Assembly: GCA_027605045.1 (NCBI GenBank)
Contig: JAQFWX010000089.1
Location: 1-64,000, forward strand
DNA: 64,000 bases
DNA from: Phallus indusiatus
Lineage: Eukaryota; Basidiomycota; Agaricomycetes; Phallales; Phallaceae
Reading direction: 5' to 3'
Part shown: piece by piece, positions 60,551 to 64,000 of the stretch
Layout: each line of letters starts with the position of its first letter
Position numbering within the stretch: the first letter of the stretch is position 1
Translations under genes and position numbers: made by a program
The notes under the pieces: model-generated
Seen by the model: only the letters and a program-made list of their open reading frames with translations
What the model was told of the DNA's origin: nothing
The model's database searches: none

Positions 60551-61641
60551 TCATTTCGCGTTCTTTGCAGCAACAGTTACATACTCGATGGCAGCCTGGG
60601 AGGCCTGGGGCTGAGAGTAAATTTCTTTGAATGCGATAAGATCCTGAGAAATCATCTGGTGCAAAGGTTGCGTGTAAGTGCACGACGGGTTGATCTGTGC
60701 GGAACGTTCCGTAGAGGTCTGGCGCAGTGCGAGATTCAACTCGGTCTGGATGTACTGAGTAGCAGAGGCGGTGACCTCCTGTATGGCGAGAGCGATCGCC
60801 GCCCGGATTTTCGCCTCCATTTCCACTGTAACGTGTTGAACAGTGCTAGTAGCGATTTTGATCATCGTGTCTCTGACGACCGTTTGCCCCGCGAGAACAG
60901 AAAAGTCAGGCTCAGCGACAACCTTGAATTTCATCCACGGCACTTCAGTAAACATCTTTGTGAATTTCTCGTCAAAGTTGATAATAACGATACGCCCGTC
61001 GTGAATTCTCAGTCTCGTGCTGAGATCGAACGTGCTGACGATCCAGTCTTTGCCGTCGCGGGTTCGGCATTTTGCTCTCAGAATGAATCCGTCGATGATT
61101 TCGAGATCGGTACAGGAGTCTTTGAAGTTTCTGTATTTGGTGCTGTCCCAGACGAGTCTGCCGTCGATATTGCCGATGTATTCGTTGACGTCGAAAGAGG
61201 CTTCGACGCGGGTTCCATTCCACTTGAGGCATAGCCCAGTAAGAATACCCACTTGGGAAATTTTCAATTGGAAACAGGCTTCAGCCAATGTGGTTTTAAC
61301 CACGGTGCTATAGGTTTCCGAGTGTTAAAGTGGGTTTCTTTCGAAAATAATAAAAATAAAACATACGTGGACTGATTGATTTCTACACTTGTCTGATGGG
61401 CAGTGGAGGTGGATATGGCAGCTCCTCCGCTTGTTGCCACAGCTGAACCCGCTCCACTCGCTGCAGTAATAACAGCTTCGGTGCCATTTTTGGCTACTTC
61501 TTTCAAAAGCTGAATGCTAGTCTTTTTGGTAACTGGAGAGGCGGCACGGAGGTCGCTACTAAAAAAGACATTCAAGTTAAAATGGTGTCTGAAGCTGTTT
61601 TGAGATAATTCTACATACGCTTCGGCTGCTTTGACAGACAT
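60551..61641 (-). CDS. Cyanovirin-N homology (CVNH) domain protein
   Basis: Exons 61641-61619, 61558-61367 and 61307-60551 give 323 residues. The N-terminus (about 70 residues) is Ala/Ser/Thr/Gly rich. The CVNH domain spans about 83-185: ACFQLKISQVGILTGLCLKW, then FDVNEYIGNIDGRLVWDS, NFKDSCTDLEIIDGFILRAK and FDLSTRLRIHDGRIVI. These are the two internal repeats with the typical Asn/Asp-Gly turns. About 140 residues follow without a known domain, including VQHVTVEMEAKIRAAIALAI and EVTASATQYIQTELNLALRQ, probably helical. CVNH proteins are mannose-binding lectins in fungi and cyanobacteria, usually small and single-domain. There is no signal peptide. Confidence 0.85.
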
Positions 61642-62739
61642 GTCTTGAAGACTATATTAAGGAGAGACAAGTCAGAACAAGACACGTCAAATGCTGTTAA
61701 ATAAGTGAAATGCAGTACGAACGGGATAGTTTGGCGTTGAAGAGATGTAATAAAAGGAGGCTGAAATCGTCTGCGGGAGCTACCAGGGGAACTCAGAGCT
61801 GCTTTGTAGAGAAATGTACCTGGGCTACTGCCTACCTTTATACCCCTTAGTGCCTTATCAACAAAGGTGTCGGCTATGTCAAAGTTCCGACAAGGAGCCA
61901 CGTATTGACGTTTATTAGTTGATGCAAGAAACTTTTTTTTTCACGTTAGTGATAGCCAGCAATCATCATACTTTGCTGCCACAGTCCAAGAAAGAGTGAA
62001 CACTCTGGCGACCGAGAAGCATACAATCCGCGCCGTAGTAAATGCCGAAGGTCCCGAGTCGTTCACCTCCAGACTCACCTCCAGAACTTTAACCACCGCA
62101 GCCAATAGTTTGCACCCAAAGCAACCATAAAAGTAATAGCGAAGCATCGCACTGTTTACAACGCCGATGTCGTTACCTCCAGAAAAGAAGATGCGCAGTA
62201 TGCAACTTGAACAAGGTTCAGCCGAAATTTCCGGTGCCAATTCCTATAAACGGTATATAGCAACCAGCGTTCCAGTTTCAGCTGTCAAGCTGTCACTTCG
62301 TAAGACCAGCCGTGGCTTATTGATATTCGACAGTACTCGATCCATTTGATAATTCTAACTATTCTGTTCTCGGAGGTTAACGATCACGGAGAATATCAAA
62401 GCACCGACTAGGCAATGCAGTGATTGGGTGATGTATCAATACCATCCGTGTCCGAGGGCGGGACCGAACCGATCTGCAGCCGAATAATAGCCAACCATAT
62501 TTGCGGAATACATGATGAATAGGCACTAGAGTGATGATCCATAATCACCGGTGCTGTCTCGATAGCATCAACATAGACTCTCGAGTTCCTAAGTCGTAGA
62601 CATGCAGTGCCACCAGAACTTCCATCACGGATTTTTGAATTACGAACATATCAGAATTGAACCAACCTGACTAGACTAAAAATCAAATGGAATGACAAAA
62701 AAAAATATGGAAAGGAAAAACGCCCTGACAGCTCCTTTC
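61642..62739. other. Intergenic, upstream of the CVNH gene
   Basis: This 1.1-kb stretch includes a TATA box for the CVNH gene at 61836-61842 (minus). A 99-codon minus frame (62240-61941) and plus frames nearby are open but unrecognised. Confidence 0.4.
61836..61842 (-). promoter_or_regulatory. TATA box of the CVNH gene
   Basis: TATAAAG on the minus strand lies about 195 bp upstream of the ATG at 61641. This fits a leader of roughly 150-170 nt. Confidence 0.5.
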
Positions 62740-64000
62740 TTAGACGAACACACACTCCCCTATTCCGATAACCCCAAATACTCCCTCTTCAATCTCCAAT
62801 TTCGCACATTCTTCTTTCAATTTCTCCGCGGGCCCCATGACTTCTTCCGCGCTGAGCACCCAAGTTCTATTGAACATAGTCAGGTGCAATGAAATTTGAT
62901 AAGAAAAATTGTAATTATGTACCCCCAATGCATTCCAATCGCCTTCTTAGCTCGAATATCTTTGAAAACGCGTACCGAATCTTGCGGAGCGCAATGCATA
63001 GGTGAGAGGGCACCCCGCGGCTCATACGCGCTGCAAAGAAAAAAAAAATTAACTAAGTATAGCGACTGAACAGATGCTAATGCCATTCAGCGGTTCTTAC
63101 CCAATTGGGATAAGACCCAAATCAAACTCTCCAAACGCGTCTCCGACTTGTTTAAACGCCGGACAAACAGGCACACTATCTTCGTCTTCGTCATGTCGTA
63201 CGCTCCGATAACCCGTGTCGCCACCAAACCATACTTTCTTATTCGGCGTCGTAGATTCATTTACTGGCAAGTCTGTTGACGGATTAACGGGGTTGGACTC
63301 GACAGCCCATGATGACCAGAGTGTTGTCCATCTGTCAAAAAGATGGCGATTACCCCAGTGTTGTGCGGGTGTGCAATGGAGGCGGAACGTCGTCCGTATG
63401 GCCGTCGCTGGATTCGATGAGGTTGATGAGGTCTGCGTGGGAGATGATTTCACTTCAACGGCGGTATCGGTCTCAGTGATCTTGTTAGTCTGCAGAGATG
63501 CGGCGGTGGCGGAGGCTGCGGGTAGGTGGACGGTTACGTCTCGACTTTGCCACCAATCGAGGCAGTGGTAATTTGATTTAGGCGCTGAGATGGATTCGAA
63601 GAGGTGGTCGTTGTTGAGTGGTGCGAACATGTGCACGCGAGGTGGGATGGAAGGGGAATGCGAGGATGGGAACAGAAGGGATTTCAGAGTTGGACGGTCC
63701 AAGCTTTGGTGATTGGATTACTGATGATTCAATTATTACAGGACAGGAAAAAAAGAACAAACTGGTCATAGTGACAATGCTATACGGATATCATAAGTGA
63801 GAGTGCGGTCTTTGTTGGAAAAGGAATCATACCGAGATAACGACTACATCCACCTCAGGTAATTCTCCGACGGGACAAGGCACCGCTTTTCAAACGAAAA
63901 TAAGAATACATAGTAGTGAAAAGAAACACGAACGACCTACGTGTAATTCTTTTTGGGCCAAGCCATTGAACGGGGGCACATCTATCTGAGAATACGGGAT
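62740..64000 (-). CDS. NAPE-PLD-like metallo-beta-lactamase phospholipase, 5' end outside the window
   Basis: Exons 64000-63941 (partial), 63885-63833, 63779-63763, 63703-63101, 63030-62923 and 62866-62740. Motifs: DRCAPVQWLGPKRIT, ELPEVDVVVISHCHYDHLDR (metal-binding HxHxDH), VHMFAPLNNDHLF, HCLDWW, CTPAQHWGNRHLFDRWTTLW, VWFGGDTGYRSV and FDLGLIPIGAYEP. IGMHWGTWVL ends the core. These fit N-acyl-phosphatidylethanolamine phospholipase D, which releases N-acylethanolamines from membrane lipids. The metal motif usually reads HNHYDH; here it is HCHYDH. The 17-nt exon (63779-63763) carries exactly that motif. A Ser/Thr-rich insert of about 40 residues follows VHLPAASATAAS. The N-terminus lies beyond the right edge. 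Confidence 0.93.

Noticed and set aside
60479..61234. 251-codon plus-strand open frame
   Set aside because: It lies wholly antisense to the CVNH exon, whose product matches a known family; the frame has no motif.

Overview
The window looks like nuclear DNA of an agaricomycete (mushroom-forming basidiomycete). Nearly every gene is split by short introns, mostly 46-65 bp with GT-AG ends and a few GC-AG. The protein families are typical of that group: F-box and BTB proteins, DUF6535 and DUF6533 membrane proteins, a DUF2235 hydrolase, agaric-type kinases and a basidiomycete tetraspanin. I rebuilt exons by hand from splice sites, reading-frame phase and remembered family motifs. No database search was run, and the species cannot be named.

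Layout: (1) 1-4.2 kb: an F-box gene running off the left edge, a 769-bp inverted-repeat transposon and a DUF2235 hydrolase. (2) 4.5-14 kb: an FAD monooxygenase, a DUF6535 protein, mitochondrial ribosomal protein uS13m and a DUF6533 protein. (3) 15-28.4 kb: two 11-exon CoA-ligase-like genes in opposite orientation (15144 and 28378), with a BTB protein, a different adenylate-forming ligase ending in the peroxisomal signal AKL, and a long F-box protein between them. (4) 28.7-39 kb: mitochondrial ribosomal protein mS38 divergent from a putative membrane protein, an uncharacterised conserved protein, FAM50/XAP5, a heme-thiolate peroxidase and the DNA repair glycosylase OGG1. (5) 39.5-42.6 kb: a second, almost identical copy of the transposon, 121 bp upstream of a third copy of the 11-exon CoA ligase. 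(6) 44-47.3 kb: La RNA-binding protein and a WD40 protein. (7) 47.9-56 kb: a tandem pair of near-identical kinase-like genes, two hypothetical genes and a decayed kinase fragment. (8) 56.8-64 kb: a tetraspanin, a cyanovirin-N-domain protein and an NAPE-PLD-like phospholipase running off the right edge.

Housekeeping genes (uS13m, mS38, FAM50, OGG1, La, WD40) are interspersed with accessory, duplicated ones. The three collinear CoA ligases plus the AKL ligase, the FAD monooxygenase and the peroxygenase could supply acyl or aryl activation and oxidation chemistry. I see no polyketide synthase, NRPS or terpene synthase and would not call a biosynthetic cluster. The clearest unusual feature is the transposon pair: 209-bp terminal inverted repeats, 11-bp target-site duplications, only a 2-bp length difference between copies, and both copies in promoter regions.
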